Source of the DNA: an uncultured Caulobacterales bacterium
GTDB lineage: Bacteria > Pseudomonadota > Alphaproteobacteria > Caulobacterales > Maricaulaceae
Assembly: GCA_938003545.1 (NCBI GenBank)
Contig: CALKXY010000017.1
Coordinates: 1 to 64,000, forward strand
Length of the DNA stretch: 64,000 nt
Direction: 5' to 3'
A program made the translations under genes and the position numbers. Within the stretch, counting starts at the first letter, position 1. The number at the start of each line of letters is the position of its first letter. Shown here in pieces: positions 9,659-18,883 of the stretch. The notes under the pieces were generated by a model, which was not told the DNA's origin, searched no databases, and saw only the letters and a list, made by a program, of their open reading frames with translations.

Positions 9659-12600
9659 CTAGAAGAGGAGGCGAATGACAATACGGCCTGTATGGCGAAT
9701 AAAGCCGTCGCGAATGTCGCTATCGAAATCAAATCCAATGGATGAATATTGCGAGCCTGCAGCCATTGTGAAGCCGAGAATAATGCCTTCGTCTGGGAAT
9801 GCAAAGGCGCGCAAATTCGCGAGTTCTGAATCAAACAATTCGCCAGTCTCGCTCTGCAACCCTTGAAAACGGAACGCAGTTTCAACAGGGTCTGATAAAA
9901 ACTCATTGCGGTAGCCAACACGAACAGATGGACGAATCCATGTGCGTTTGCCTTGGAATTCGGTGCCGAAGTTTAGCATTGCCGTTGCAGCGGCTGTTTC
10001 CGTTTGGCGTCCGTCAACGCGAAGGCGTAAGCCCTGTGTGCCTGTCTCGGTGCGGCCATATTCATTTAGGTAGAGGTAGTCGAGCGAGAGGGTTGGACGG
10101 GCCCAGAACTTTTTGTTGATCGGAAGCGTGTAACCTGCACGGATCGCGCCATTTGCGTGTAGGCCTGACCATTTACCCTCTGCTGATCCCGTGAAATTAT
10201 CAATGCTGATACGGCGGGTTTGTTCGAATTCACTGACGCCTAGGCCGCCATACGCGTCGACGCTGAAGCCGTTGCTCTCATACCCTGCGTATGTTCCGAG
10301 TTGATATGTTCGCACGTCTAGAGGCTCATCTGAGCCGATGACATCTTCAACTTCTGTACTGGCGAAACTCACATTTGCGCCGACGGCATGGAATGGGCCG
10401 AATGAAGTGTCTAGTCCGCCAGCAAAGCCAAAGCCTTCACCGCGATATTGTTCGGAGAGGCCAGCCTTTTCTCGATCAGCAAAGTAGAAAAATTCCTGTA
10501 TCCAAGCGCCGCCAGATTTATCCGGAGAGCGCCGTGTTGCGTCCAGATGGGAGGACACGGCTCCGACAGCTCCGTCGACATTAGCAAGTACGAATTGATG
10601 GGCGGCGCCAGAAAACTCAGGTAAAACTTGGTTATAGGCTGCAATGAAGTCGTCGGCTTCGGTAATATTTGAGAAGGTATTTCCTAGCGTTGGGGAGCTT
10701 GCGAGGGCTTGGAAAACAGCTCCCTCTTCGAACGTGCCGTCTACAAATTGACCAAAGGCGGCAGCTTGAACTTGGTCCAACCCTAGGCCGCCGTCAGCTA
10801 CGGATATGTTCGGATCACGCAAGTCCAGCGTGACAACCAAAGTGTTGTCGCCCTCCAGTTGGAGTTGTGTGTCATAAAGAAATGGCGATACACCTGCGCT
10901 AAGCGACGCCAAGTCCCCAATTGTTAGATTGCCTGCAGTGGCAAGTTCATACCTGAATGTATCTGTCCCGATAATTGAATTCAGGATCGGGTTAATTGCT
11001 GCACCTGCCTCAAAAGTTATGTCACCTGCAGATGTCAATGTTGACGCTGTGCCGGTTAGGCCGTTGATGACTGGACGGAAGACGGATGTACCATCGACAA
11101 GAGCTTCGCTAACCTGAATGTCTCCTGCGGCCCCGAGGGCCAATGTAGATCCATCCGTAACTGAGAGAGCGAGGCTGTCACTGTTGCGAAGAGCGCCTGT
11201 AAAGGAGGTTCCGCCTGAGAGTGTTAGTGTGTCAGTCCCACCGCCAAAATCAACATCGCCTATAATTGTGCCCGCACTTGCGATGAGACTGTCATTCCCA
11301 GAGCCGAAATTGATGTCGCCAAGGACAACAGGGGCACCCGTACGATCGGAACTTTGTGATTGCGTGAAAGTGGTATCTGCCGTTGCCGCGCTGAGATCAA
11401 TCGCGATGAAGTCCAAATCTACGTTTTCAAGCCCAAGGGAGTCAGAGGATCGTCCCAACGCGTTAATTGAGCCTGTGTTTGAAATCGTGCGTAATGTGCC
11501 GGATGCATCTCGAATAGCGACAGCTTTCCCATCTCGACCAGTAAGCACTGCGGAAATTGATCCCGTGTTGATTAGCTCTGTGACAGACGCTCCGTTGCCA
11601 ATATCAATGCCAACAGCCAGAAGTTCGCGCGGAGCAATGATGTTTGTGCGATCAAAGAAAATTTCTTCGACGTCTTCGCTGGTGGCGGCGACAATCATTC
11701 CGCTGTTATTAATACGGTCTGCAATAGCTTGGTCACCCAGTACCAAGACACGCGCGACGCCGTCACCAGAGGTTAAATCGGTTGCGGTTGGCGATCTGAA
11801 TGTATTTGCCGTCAAATCGCCCGTGTTGCTGATGCCGCCTGCAAATGTAACATTCGAGAGGGAAACCGTTGTTGCGTCGAAATCATTGAATACGCCGGAT
11901 GTGCCTACTGCGCCTTGGTTGATGAAGCCAAATTGAAGGTCTTCATCAAAAGCACTATCCGTCGGATCAGTGATTTCTGCGACGAGGCCGATGGCAATCG
12001 GTGCGCCTTCACCATTGATTAAAACAGCTGGAGCCGACCCAAATTGCGTGATCGAACTTGTACCCGCTAGATTGAATATTGGGTTACCATTGGTATCAAG
12101 ATTGGGAGCCCCATCAGCGTCCAGAGAGGCCACGAACCGTTGATTTAGTAATACGCCCCCAGAAACATTGCCGTTAATACGAAGCGCAGACCCTGCTTGC
12201 CGTAAATCCTCAGCGCCAAGATCTTCACGCCCTTGACTGAATTGCTCGCCACCAAAGCCTAGGCGTTGAGTGAATCTGAAACCTGACGCTTCGAGTGCCC
12301 CATTATTAACAAATCCACCTTGGATGTCTCCGCTTACGGCATAGGCTTCTGCCCCTTCGCCTCGTACAGCAATGCTACCACGATTCTCAACGTTACCTGT
12401 TACGTTGGAGGCAAGATTGATGCCCGTTGATCGGTCACCCGTGATGTTAATATTGCCAGCCGTCAACAGGTTGCCTGTCAGGCCATCTGTCATCATCGGG
12501 GTATTCGCGAGATTGATGCCGAAGCTATCATTGCCTTCGATGATCACACTTGACGTGGCTTCGAGTTCTATGTTGCCGCGGAACGGCGACGCGCCGGAAA

Positions 12601-13054
12601 TCAAAATCCCTGTGCGGCCTTCACCTTCGGCAACACGTCCATCGCTAAAAGGATCTGAATCTGTGTTCTGAGGATCTAAGTCCTCAATCAAATTAATATC
12701 ACCAGATTGAGTATAAGATCGATTGTCACCGCCTTGGAGTTCAACGCCTGTGGACCCATTCTGATTGTTTGATGTGACAGTGCCTGCGAGGTTTAAGGTG
12801 TTATCAGAATCAAGGACGACGCCTGCGCGCTCGCCATCAACGGTCACCATTGTGTTGACCCTAGGCGTTGTACCGTCGGCTTCTGCGCCGATGGTAACGT
12901 CTGAAGGCGTGTTACCCGCCCCAGCTGTAGACGTCTGAATTTGGCCTGAGGTGTCTTCAGTAATAGACACTTGCGCAGCGGCGCTGAAGGAGAGCGCACC
13001 CAGCAGGGCGACTGTGGCCGTACTGCGAAGAGCGAGGGTCTTAAAATGGCGCAT
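9659..13054 (-). CDS. Autotransporter (type Va) with beta-helix passenger
   Basis: The 1131-residue product has a signal peptide (ALLGALSFSAAAQ), a long passenger of about 820 residues rich in Asn/Gly/Ser/Thr, and a C-terminal autotransporter beta-barrel of about 280 residues starting near GGAWIQEFF and ending in Phe (GRIVIRLLF). The passenger contains many short N-x-G turns (NTGSI, NSGMI, NRGSI) typical of right-handed beta helices. Its adhesin or enzyme function is unknown. It begins with ATG, is divergent from lspA and is directly followed by glnE. Upstream DNA contains a small stem (CTACC/GGTAG, 13122-13136). No protease motif was recognised in the passenger. Confidence 0.92.
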   Translation of the reverse strand: MRHFKTLALRSTATVALLGALSFSAAAQVSITEDTSGQIQTSTAGAGNTPSDVTIGAEADGTTPRVNTMVTVDGERAGVVLDSDNTLNLAGTVTSNNQNGSTGVELQGGDNRSYTQSGDINLIEDLDPQNTDSDPFSDGRVAEGEGRTGILISGASPFRGNIELEATSSVIIEGNDSFGINLANTPMMTDGLTGNLLTAGNINITGDRSTGINLASNVTGNVENRGSIAVRGEGAEAYAVSGDIQGGFVNNGALEASGFRFTQRLGFGGEQFSQGREDLGAEDLRQAGSALRINGNVSGGVLLNQRFVASLDADGAPNLDTNGNPIFNLAGTSSITQFGSAPAVLINGEGAPIAIGLVAEITDPTDSAFDEDLQFGFINQGAVGTSGVFNDFDATTVSLSNVTFAGGISNTGDLTANTFRSPTATDLTSGDGVARVLVLGDQAIADRINNSGMIVAATSEDVEEIFFDRTNIIAPRELLAVGIDIGNGASVTELINTGSISAVLTGRDGKAVAIRDASGTLRTISNTGSINALGRSSDSLGLENVDLDFIAIDLSAATADTTFTQSQSSDRTGAPVVLGDINFGSGNDSLIASAGTIIGDVDFGGGTDTLTLSGGTSFTGALRNSDSLALSVTDGSTLALGAAGDIQVSEALVDGTSVFRPVINGLTGTASTLTSAGDITFEAGAAINPILNSIIGTDTFRYELATAGNLTIGDLASLSAGVSPFLYDTQLQLEGDNTLVVTLDLRDPNISVADGGLGLDQVQAAAFGQFVDGTFEEGAVFQALASSPTLGNTFSNITEADDFIAAYNQVLPEFSGAAHQFVLANVDGAVGAVSSHLDATRRSPDKSGGAWIQEFFYFADREKAGLSEQYRGEGFGFAGGLDTSFGPFHAVGANVSFASTEVEDVIGSDEPLDVRTYQLGTYAGYESNGFSVDAYGGLGVSEFEQTRRISIDNFTGSAEGKWSGLHANGAIRAGYTLPINKKFWARPTLSLDYLYLNEYGRTETGTQGLRLRVDGRQTETAAATAMLNFGTEFQGKRTWIRPSVRVGYRNEFLSDPVETAFRFQGLQSETGELFDSELANLRAFAFPDEGIILGFTMAAGSQYSSIGFDFDSDIRDGFIRHTGRIVIRLLF

Positions 13055-13250
13055 CTTTATCTATTCCCGACGACTGTCTTGTGACGCAAAGCGCAATGCG
13101 AGCGTCTGTCTTATGGTTGGTCTACCGAAAAGGTAGCCTAGGGCCAATGAAAACATGGTTATTTTACAGTCAGATTCAGCATCTAACGACATCAGACCTC
13201 TTCTCGCGCTGCAATTGCTTTCGCGCTCGACCTCTGGCAAGGGCGCAATC

Positions 13251-13841
13251 ATGGCAAATATGGTTGAAAATATGCAAGTCGATGCGCAGGAAAACCCTCT
13301 CGGGCGGGGCGGTTTTGCACTGTTAGGTGTCGTTATTCCCGCGATTCTCGTCGCGTTGGACCAGCTTTCGAAATGGGCGACGACTCGATTTTTTGATCTT
13401 CCAATGAGTGTGTGCTCGACATCGGACCCACGGTTGAGCCATGACTTTTCGCCTGTTTTGGACCTCTCTCTACTTTGTAATCGCGGGATTAGCTGGGGGA
13501 TGTTGCAGGGCGATTCGTCGCTCAAACGCTGGGGTCTTACTATTTTCGCGTTCTTGATGACGATTGTATTGCTCTATGTTTTGCGAAAAACCAAAGATCG
13601 TCTCGGACAGTTTTCATTGTGCCTCGTTATTGCGGGGGCCGTTGGCAATGCGATTGATCGCCTGCTTTTTGGGGCCGTTACAGATATGATTGATGTCTCT
13701 GATATTGGGTTTAACTATGTGTTCAACGTGGCGGACAGCTACATCACGGTGGGTGTCATTGGCCTGTTTATTTCGTCTTTCATCAATGACCGGCGTGAAA
13801 AAGCGGCTTTGGATGATAAAACGGATCAGGCTGCAGAATAA
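13251..13841 (+). CDS. lspA: Lipoprotein signal peptidase (signal peptidase II)
   Basis: LspA cleaves signal peptides of diacylglyceryl prolipoproteins in the inner membrane. Four membrane segments can be seen with the catalytic aspartates in GNAIDRLLFG and FNVADSYITVG, plus the family motifs DQLSKWA and NRGISWGML. The ORF track starts at 13155, but the ATG at 13251 (MANMVENMQ) gives the normal N-terminal length and 196 residues; an AAGGG eight bases upstream may serve as ribosome binding site. A lipoprotein gene follows 72 bases downstream, so its product is a likely local substrate. Confidence 0.93.
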   Translation: MANMVENMQVDAQENPLGRGGFALLGVVIPAILVALDQLSKWATTRFFDLPMSVCSTSDPRLSHDFSPVLDLSLLCNRGISWGMLQGDSSLKRWGLTIFAFLMTIVLLYVLRKTKDRLGQFSLCLVIAGAVGNAIDRLLFGAVTDMIDVSDIGFNYVFNVADSYITVGVIGLFISSFINDRREKAALDDKTDQAAE

Positions 13842-13913
13842 CGTTTTGGTCACTTGGCGTGGGCCACGACGCGCGCTAAGTCAATTTTAGTTTAATTTAG
13901 AGGTCTTGCCGAC

Positions 13914-14453
13914 ATGCGCACAACCGGTCTTCTTTTCGCCCTTGCTTCAGCCACGCTGATTGTAACGGGCTGTACATCAACATCACGGGCTCTCGGCTTG
14001 GAGAAATCCGCACCGAATGAGTTTAACATTCTGACGAAAGCCCCTTTGATCGTGCCGCCAGAGTACAACCTGCGCCCGCCCGAGCTTGGTGCGTCTTCGG
14101 CGGAAAACAATTACACTCAAAATTCTGCGCGTCAGGCCTTATTGGGTGATGTTGATTCGGCAGAGCCGAGCCGCGGTGAAGTCGAGCTTATGGCAAAAGC
14201 GGGTGTAAATCGTGCAAATCCTGAGATTCGCTTGGAAATTGACGGAACAAATTCAGTTGAACGAAAATCCGAGGGGTTTGCTAATCGTGTCCTGTTTTGG
14301 AAAGAAGGCCAAACCGTTGATGCGCAAGGTAACCCAGCTCCTATCGATCCAGATGTCGAAGCCCGACGTCTGGAATCTGTGGATTCCGCAACTGGTGGGG
14401 GCAAAGTCGAAATTTCAAAACGTCCCGGCGGGCCAAAGCTTCCTGGTCTGTAA
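13914..14453 (+). CDS. DUF3035 family lipoprotein
   Basis: The 179-residue protein has a lipoprotein signal peptide with lipobox TGC at Cys20 (ATLIVTGCTS). The segment APNEFNILTKAPLIVPPEYN is characteristic of DUF3035 proteins, which commonly follow lspA in alphaproteobacteria. The rest is hydrophilic, with Pro/Gly-rich ends, and probably partly disordered. The role is unknown; placement suggests an outer-membrane or periplasmic lipoprotein. Its transcript ends at the strong terminator just before mutL. Confidence 0.87.
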   Translation: MRTTGLLFALASATLIVTGCTSTSRALGLEKSAPNEFNILTKAPLIVPPEYNLRPPELGASSAENNYTQNSARQALLGDVDSAEPSRGEVELMAKAGVNRANPEIRLEIDGTNSVERKSEGFANRVLFWKEGQTVDAQGNPAPIDPDVEARRLESVDSATGGGKVEISKRPGGPKLPGL

Positions 14454-14482
14454 ACTCAAGCTTTAAAAGCTATGACACCATT

Positions 14483-14519
14483 AGCCCGCACGCCCTAGTA
14501 ATCAGGACGGCGGGCTTTT
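14483..14519 (+). terminator. Rho-independent terminator after the lspA-lipoprotein unit
   Basis: AGCCCGC and GCGGGCT form the base of a stem that continues inside with CGCCCT/AGGACG (one mismatch), followed by TTTT. It ends the lspA transcript immediately before mutL. Confidence 0.85.
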
Positions 14520-14532
14520 ACGTTTGAGGTAT

Positions 14533-16398
14533 ATGACCCTCGCGCCCCACATGATTCGCCGTCTTCCGGCACAGACCGTCAACCGCATTGCCGCAGGTGA
14601 GGTCATTGAACGCCCAGCCAGTGTCATCAAGGAATTGGTCGAAAACGCGCTGGATGCAGGCGCGACCCAAGTTGATATTCGTTATGAAGATGGTGGGCGC
14701 ACGGTCATTACCGTGACCGACGATGGCAAAGGTATGGACCAAGCCAATCTGTCTCTTGCGGTTGAACGTCACGCGACGTCAAAACTCCCTGATGATTCTG
14801 ATCTATTGAATATTGAGACGATGGGCTTTCGTGGTGAAGCTCTGCCGTCCATCGGCTCTATCGCACGCTTAACGCTGACATCTCAAACAGAAGCTGATGA
14901 TAGTGCGTGGGAATTACGTGTTGACGGTGGTGTAAAACAAGATTTGCGTCCTGCTCCGAGGTTTGGCTTACATGGGACTCGTGTCGATGTGCGTGACCTC
15001 TTTTTCGCGACACCCGCTCGATTAAAATTCATGAAGTCTGAACGCTCCGAATCTATGGCGGTGAGTGACGTTGTGAAGCGCCTCGCGATGGCCAATCCGC
15101 ATGTTGGCTTTACGCTGACGAATGGCGCGCGCACGTCCTTGCGCATGAAGGGCACACCCTTGTCCGAAGATGGACGATTGGTGCGACTATCTAAAATTTT
15201 AGGCGATGATTTTGGCGCAAATGCTGTTTCCGTTGATTCGGAACGCGAAGGCATTATCCTGACAGGTTTTGCCGGCCTGCCGACGTTTTCACGCGGGAAT
15301 AGTGCGCATCAATATCTCTTCGTAAATGGTCGCCCTGTGCGCGATAAACTGCTGCACGGCGCGGTGCGTGGGGCCTACCAAGATTTCCTCGCGCGGGACC
15401 GTCATCCCGTCGTGGCGCTTTATGTCGAGTTGCCGCATGAACATGTCGATGTGAACGTGCATCCTGCCAAAACCGAAGTCCGCTTCCGTAATCCGGGCAT
15501 GGTCCGAGGGCTAATCGTGAGTGCCTTGCGTCATGCGTTGGCGGATGCAGGCCATCGGGCGAGCACAACAGTCAGCGACTATGCTCTGGGGCGCATTCAG
15601 ACAGAGCAACCGAATTATGCGCTTCAAGGCCGCTACGGTAGCCCAGGACGCGGCGGACCACCGCCGGGATATACGCCTTATCAAAATGATCCCGCGATGC
15701 AGCCGCTCATCGATGGCATGTCGGCACGTGTGGAAGAAGCCCCTGAAAGTTATATTGCGCATCCTTTTGCGCCATCTGATATTCCGCCAGTGCCGACGCC
15801 GGACTTCCCGCTGGGCACGGCAAGGGCGCAACTTCACGAGACCTATATCGTCGCTCAAACCAAAGATGGCATTGTCATTGTTGACCAACATGCCGCGCAT
15901 GAGCGTCTGGTTTATGAAGAAATGAAAGCCAAAATGGCTCGCGCCAAAGAAGGCGGGCAAGGCATCGCGCGTCAAACGCTGCTGATTCCAGATATCGTAG
16001 ATTTGGGCGAAACTGACTCCGCGCGTGTTCTTTCGCGCCAAGAGGAACTCGCCGATATGGGCTTGATCCTAGAGCCCTTTGGTGTCGGCGCAATTTGTGT
16101 GCGCGAAACACCTGCGTTGCTGGGGGAGATGGATGTGCAAGGTTTGCTGCGCGATCTCGCCGATGATCTCGCCGAATATGACGAAGCCCTCAGTCTGAAA
16201 GAACGCTTTGAACATGTCTGCGGGACAATGGCCTGTCACGGCTCTGTCCGCGCAGGTCGCCGCCTCAACGCCGACGAAATGAACGCGATTTTGAGGCAGA
16301 TGGAAGACACCCCGCACAGCGGCCAATGCAACCACGGTAGGCCGACATATGTGGAGCTGAAACTGGCGGATATTGAACGGCTATTTGGGCGGCGGTGA
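14533..16398 (+). CDS. mutL: DNA mismatch repair protein MutL (endonuclease type)
   Basis: MutL couples MutS mismatch recognition to strand processing. The N-terminal GHKL ATPase shows [15 protein letters not shown] and [12 protein letters not shown]. After a Pro-rich linker (about residues 350-430) the C-terminal domain carries the metal-dependent endonuclease motifs: [12 protein letters not shown] (about residue 450), [16 protein letters not shown] and a terminal LFGRR. So this MutL should nick DNA itself, as in bacteria lacking MutH. The ATG at 14533 has GAGG only three bases upstream; the ATG at 14551 ([10 protein letters not shown]), closest to the family N terminus, is an equally possible start. 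Confidence 0.94.
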   Translation: MTLAPHMIRRLPAQTVNRIAAGEVIERPASVIKELVENALDAGATQVDIRYEDGGRTVITVTDDGKGMDQANLSLAVERHATSKLPDDSDLLNIETMGFRGEALPSIGSIARLTLTSQTEADDSAWELRVDGGVKQDLRPAPRFGLHGTRVDVRDLFFATPARLKFMKSERSESMAVSDVVKRLAMANPHVGFTLTNGARTSLRMKGTPLSEDGRLVRLSKILGDDFGANAVSVDSEREGIILTGFAGLPTFSRGNSAHQYLFVNGRPVRDKLLHGAVRGAYQDFLARDRHPVVALYVELPHEHVDVNVHPAKTEVRFRNPGMVRGLIVSALRHALADAGHRASTTVSDYALGRIQTEQPNYALQGRYGSPGRGGPPPGYTPYQNDPAMQPLIDGMSARVEEAPESYIAHPFAPSDIPPVPTPDFPLGTARAQLHETYIVAQTKDGIVIVDQHAAHERLVYEEMKAKMARAKEGGQGIARQTLLIPDIVDLGETDSARVLSRQEELADMGLILEPFGVGAICVRETPALLGEMDVQGLLRDLADDLAEYDEALSLKERFEHVCGTMACHGSVRAGRRLNADEMNAILRQMEDTPHSGQCNHGRPTYVELKLADIERLFGRR

Positions 16399-16408
16399 AG
16401 GTTTGTTA

Positions 16409-16430
16409 ATAAAAAAATTCGTTTTTTTAT
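16409..16430. repeat. A/T-only perfect inverted repeat with TTCG loop after mutL
   Basis: ATAAAAAAA and TTTTTTTAT pair perfectly around TTCG, eleven bases after the mutL stop. The stem has no G or C, so it is weak as an intrinsic terminator, but the UUCG-type loop could stabilise it in RNA. Confidence 0.5.
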
Positions 16431-16530
16431 CAAAGAGTCGTTTTGTGAACATTATTATGTCAGCAAAATAGTTTATCAGTAAAAATACAGGTTTAAATAT
16501 TAGCTAGTGAGTTTGTCTGGATTTTAATAT

Positions 16531-16548
16531 CGACAAATACGTTTGTCG
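16531..16548. promoter_or_regulatory. Candidate operator upstream of fic
   Basis: CGACAAA-TACG-TTTGTCG is a perfect 7-bp dyad. The half site GTTTGTC occurs again alone at 16511, and related GTTTGTT/GTTTATC words occur at 16401 and 16471, as expected for an operator region. It lies 46 bases before the fic start. The bound regulator is unknown; the gene's own C-terminal winged-helix domain is one candidate. Confidence 0.4.
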
Positions 16549-16550
16549 GC

Positions 16551-16571
16551 AGTATTTTCTATAAAAATACT
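16551..16571. promoter_or_regulatory. Second perfect dyad directly before fic
   Basis: AGTATTTT and AAAATACT form a perfect 8-bp inverted repeat with a 5-base spacer, ending 22 bases before the fic ATG. It could be an operator or a leader hairpin covering the weak ribosome binding region. Confidence 0.4.
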
Positions 16572-16593
16572 CATAAATTGATTTGATGATAAT

Positions 16594-17730
16594 ATGGCAA
16601 TTCCAAAGTCCGAACTAAGTTTTGAAAATGCAGTCGATTATCACTATGATAAATTTCCACCGAATGAGCTGGATTATCAAAGATTGATGAAACCTCTTGG
16701 TCGAGCAATTGATGCAATCGCAAGGTTTGATCAGATGTTAACTACATTGCACAACTCTGATATATTGCTAGCGCCATTGCGTAATCAAGAAGCCGTCATT
16801 TCTTCCAGAATGGAAGGAACTATAAGTACGATAGATGAAATACTTAAGTACGAAGCCGACCATGAAGACGGTAATTTGCACAAGGATGACGTCAGGTCTG
16901 AAATAATTGAAACTTTGTTGTATCAAAGAGCTTTGAGAGGGGCAGAGCGAGCGATTAAAGATGGGGCAAAGCTAAGCGAACATATGATTCGAAGTTTGCA
17001 CCAGGTTCTACTCTCATATGGTAGAGGTGCTCGTAAATCTCCAGGCCAACTAAAGAGCGAACAAAATTATCTTGTAGATTCTACAAAAAGAAATGTTCTG
17101 TTCGTTCCTATAAAGCCAGAGTTGTTAGATATGGGATTGAGTAATTTACTTAATTTTATCGAAAATGACGATGGTCAAATTCTAATCAAAACAGCAATAT
17201 CTCATTTGGAATTTGAGGCTTTACATCCATTCAAGGATGGGAATGGACGCGTAGGTAGAATGATTATCACTTTGATGCTTTGGAATGCTAAAGTGATTTC
17301 AGCGCCTCATTTCTATATTAGTGGATATTTAGAAGAGCGTAAGGATGAATACATTCATTTAATGAGAGAGGTCTCTAAGTCAGGAAACTGGACAGATTGG
17401 TGCGAGTTTTTCCTTAATGCAGTGGAAGCGCAAGCGATCCAAAACTTACAAGTTGCTACAGATATTTCCAAACTATATGAAGAAATGAAATCGGTTTTTA
17501 GCGAAGTGTTGTCATCGAAGTACAGTATTAACGCACTGGATTTCATTTTTGCTAATCCTGTATTTCGTAACAGTAAATTTAAATCAAATAGCGGTATCCC
17601 AGCCTCTAGTGCCACGAAATTCACTCCGCTTTTAGCAAATGCTGGATTGCTTGATGTTATTGTTCCCGCCTCTGGAAGTAGGCCTGCAATGTATAGGTTT
17701 GAGCCAATGCTGAGGTTAGTTAGGGTTTAA
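16594..17730 (+). CDS. fic: Fic-family AMP-transferase-like protein, self-inhibited class II type
   Basis: Fic proteins usually transfer AMP from ATP to Ser/Thr/Tyr of target proteins. The canonical active-site loop HPFKDGNGRVGR lies at about residue 211. The N-terminal Fic_N region contains SSRMEG near residue 70, matching the (S/T)xxxE(G/N) inhibitory helix that blocks ATP binding in class II Fics. The C-terminal 80 residues look like a winged helix. At 378 residues it resembles SoFic-type proteins. Its AT-rich composition and codon use (AAA, TTA, ATA) differ from mutL and all other neighbours, and no partner gene is adjacent, so horizontal acquisition is likely. The target is unknown; no clear Shine-Dalgarno precedes the ATG. 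Confidence 0.92.
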   Translation: MAIPKSELSFENAVDYHYDKFPPNELDYQRLMKPLGRAIDAIARFDQMLTTLHNSDILLAPLRNQEAVISSRMEGTISTIDEILKYEADHEDGNLHKDDVRSEIIETLLYQRALRGAERAIKDGAKLSEHMIRSLHQVLLSYGRGARKSPGQLKSEQNYLVDSTKRNVLFVPIKPELLDMGLSNLLNFIENDDGQILIKTAISHLEFEALHPFKDGNGRVGRMIITLMLWNAKVISAPHFYISGYLEERKDEYIHLMREVSKSGNWTDWCEFFLNAVEAQAIQNLQVATDISKLYEEMKSVFSEVLSSKYSINALDFIFANPVFRNSKFKSNSGIPASSATKFTPLLANAGLLDVIVPASGSRPAMYRFEPMLRLVRV

Positions 17731-17749
17731 GCTTATTCGGAGGTATTGG

Positions 17750-18301
17750 TTACTTAGGCCTCACCAAACCCGGTAACCCATCCAAGCTCTCTGGATTCCG
17801 ATCGTACCGATATTCGTGCCAGTCCTCGATAGTCTTAAACTCATGTGAGCGTTTGAGTTGGTCGCGTTCGCCTTTGAATTCGTAGAACGGAATGCTGTAA
17901 CCGCAGCTATCCATGACGCGCGTCAGCTTGACGGTGATGATCGCGCGGGCGCGGTCGAATTCAGGGAACCAGGCTAGTTTTTCGGCAAAGCCTTCGTCGT
18001 GAAACGCGCAGACGGAGCCTTGTCCGTAGAGCCGAACAATATTGGCTTTGCCTTCATAGGCGCAGAACATGATTGTGATGCGGCCATTTTCGACAACATG
18101 GGCGTGGGTTTCGATCCCTGATCCACCGTAATCTAAATAGGCGACTGTCGTTGAGTCGATGATTTTAAAGCTGTCATAGCCCTTGGGCGAGACGTTCACG
18201 TGACCATCAGGCGAGAGCGGGGCGGTGGCGACAAAGAACATCTTTTGCGCCATGATAAAGGCGGTGAGTTTGTCGTTTAGTTCGTCATATGTTTTGCCCA
18301 T
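17750..18301 (-). CDS. Pyridoxamine 5'-phosphate oxidase-like FMN-binding protein
   Basis: The 183-residue product belongs to the PNPOx-like split-barrel family. Features are FFVATAPLSPDGHVNVSPKG and YLDYGGSGIETHAHV near the N terminus, typical of the subfamily that binds FMN or a similar cofactor, and a C-terminal YRYDRNPESLDGLPGL segment. It is not the vitamin B6 enzyme PdxH itself. The substrate is unknown. The gene lies 18 bases after rsmD and is probably the last gene of an rluB-rsmD unit. Confidence 0.85.
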   Translation of the reverse strand: MGKTYDELNDKLTAFIMAQKMFFVATAPLSPDGHVNVSPKGYDSFKIIDSTTVAYLDYGGSGIETHAHVVENGRITIMFCAYEGKANIVRLYGQGSVCAFHDEGFAEKLAWFPEFDRARAIITVKLTRVMDSCGYSIPFYEFKGERDQLKRSHEFKTIEDWHEYRYDRNPESLDGLPGLVRPK

Positions 18302-18319
18302 GCGTAAGGGCTAAGCGTC

Positions 18320-18883
18320 TCAGGCGTTAGGCGCAAGAAACAAAACACGCGCTGCGCCCCATGTTTTATCCGCTAGTATTTCAAACCCGCGCGGTTCGAC
18401 TTCGGCCTCGACGCTTTCTTCGAGAATGATGACGCCATCTTTGGCTAAGAGCCCTTGATCAACCAAACGCCGTAGAACAGGTCGCCACAGGTTTTTATTA
18501 TACGGCGGGTCCATGAAAATATGCGTGAAGGGGCCGCGTAAATTTCCCGGCGCGACTTTTAGTTTTGTCGCGTCATAACGGTGCAAGCGAGCGACGTCGG
18601 ACAAGCCCATTTTATCAATGTTATTGCGAATAGCTGCGCGCGCTTTGGGGTCGGTTTCGACGAAGAGGCAGAAGTCCGCCCCGCGTGAAATCCCCTCAAG
18701 GCCTAAGGCTCCAGAGCCTGCAAAGATATCAGCAATAATGGCGCCTTCGAGCGGCGGTGACCATGTTGCATGGGCGAGTATATTAAAGACAGACTCGCGT
18801 GTTTGGTCGCTTGTCGGGCGGGTTGTTTTGCCCGTTGGCGTGTCAATATTACGGCCGCGAAGAGAGCCAGAAACAATTCTCAT
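18320..18883 (-). CDS. rsmD: 16S rRNA (guanine966-N2)-methyltransferase
   Basis: RsmD methylates G966 of 16S rRNA. The 187-residue protein has the family N terminus MRIVSGSLRGR, TRPTSDQTRESVFNIL, a SAM-binding loop ADIFAGSGALGLEG and the catalytic DPPY (FMDPPYNKN). Its start codon overlaps the rluB stop by one base, so the two rRNA modification genes are probably coupled. Confidence 0.94.
   Translation of the reverse strand: MRIVSGSLRGRNIDTPTGKTTRPTSDQTRESVFNILAHATWSPPLEGAIIADIFAGSGALGLEGISRGADFCLFVETDPKARAAIRNNIDKMGLSDVARLHRYDATKLKVAPGNLRGPFTHIFMDPPYNKNLWRPVLRRLVDQGLLAKDGVIILEESVEAEVEPRGFEILADKTWGAARVLFLAPNA

Noticed and set aside
11118-11936. 272-codon plus-strand ORF
   Set aside because: It is antisense to the autotransporter passenger and has no features of its own.
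13061-13525. 154-codon minus-strand ORF between the autotransporter and lspA
   Set aside because: It is mostly the complement of lspA, with no domain and no separate promoter.
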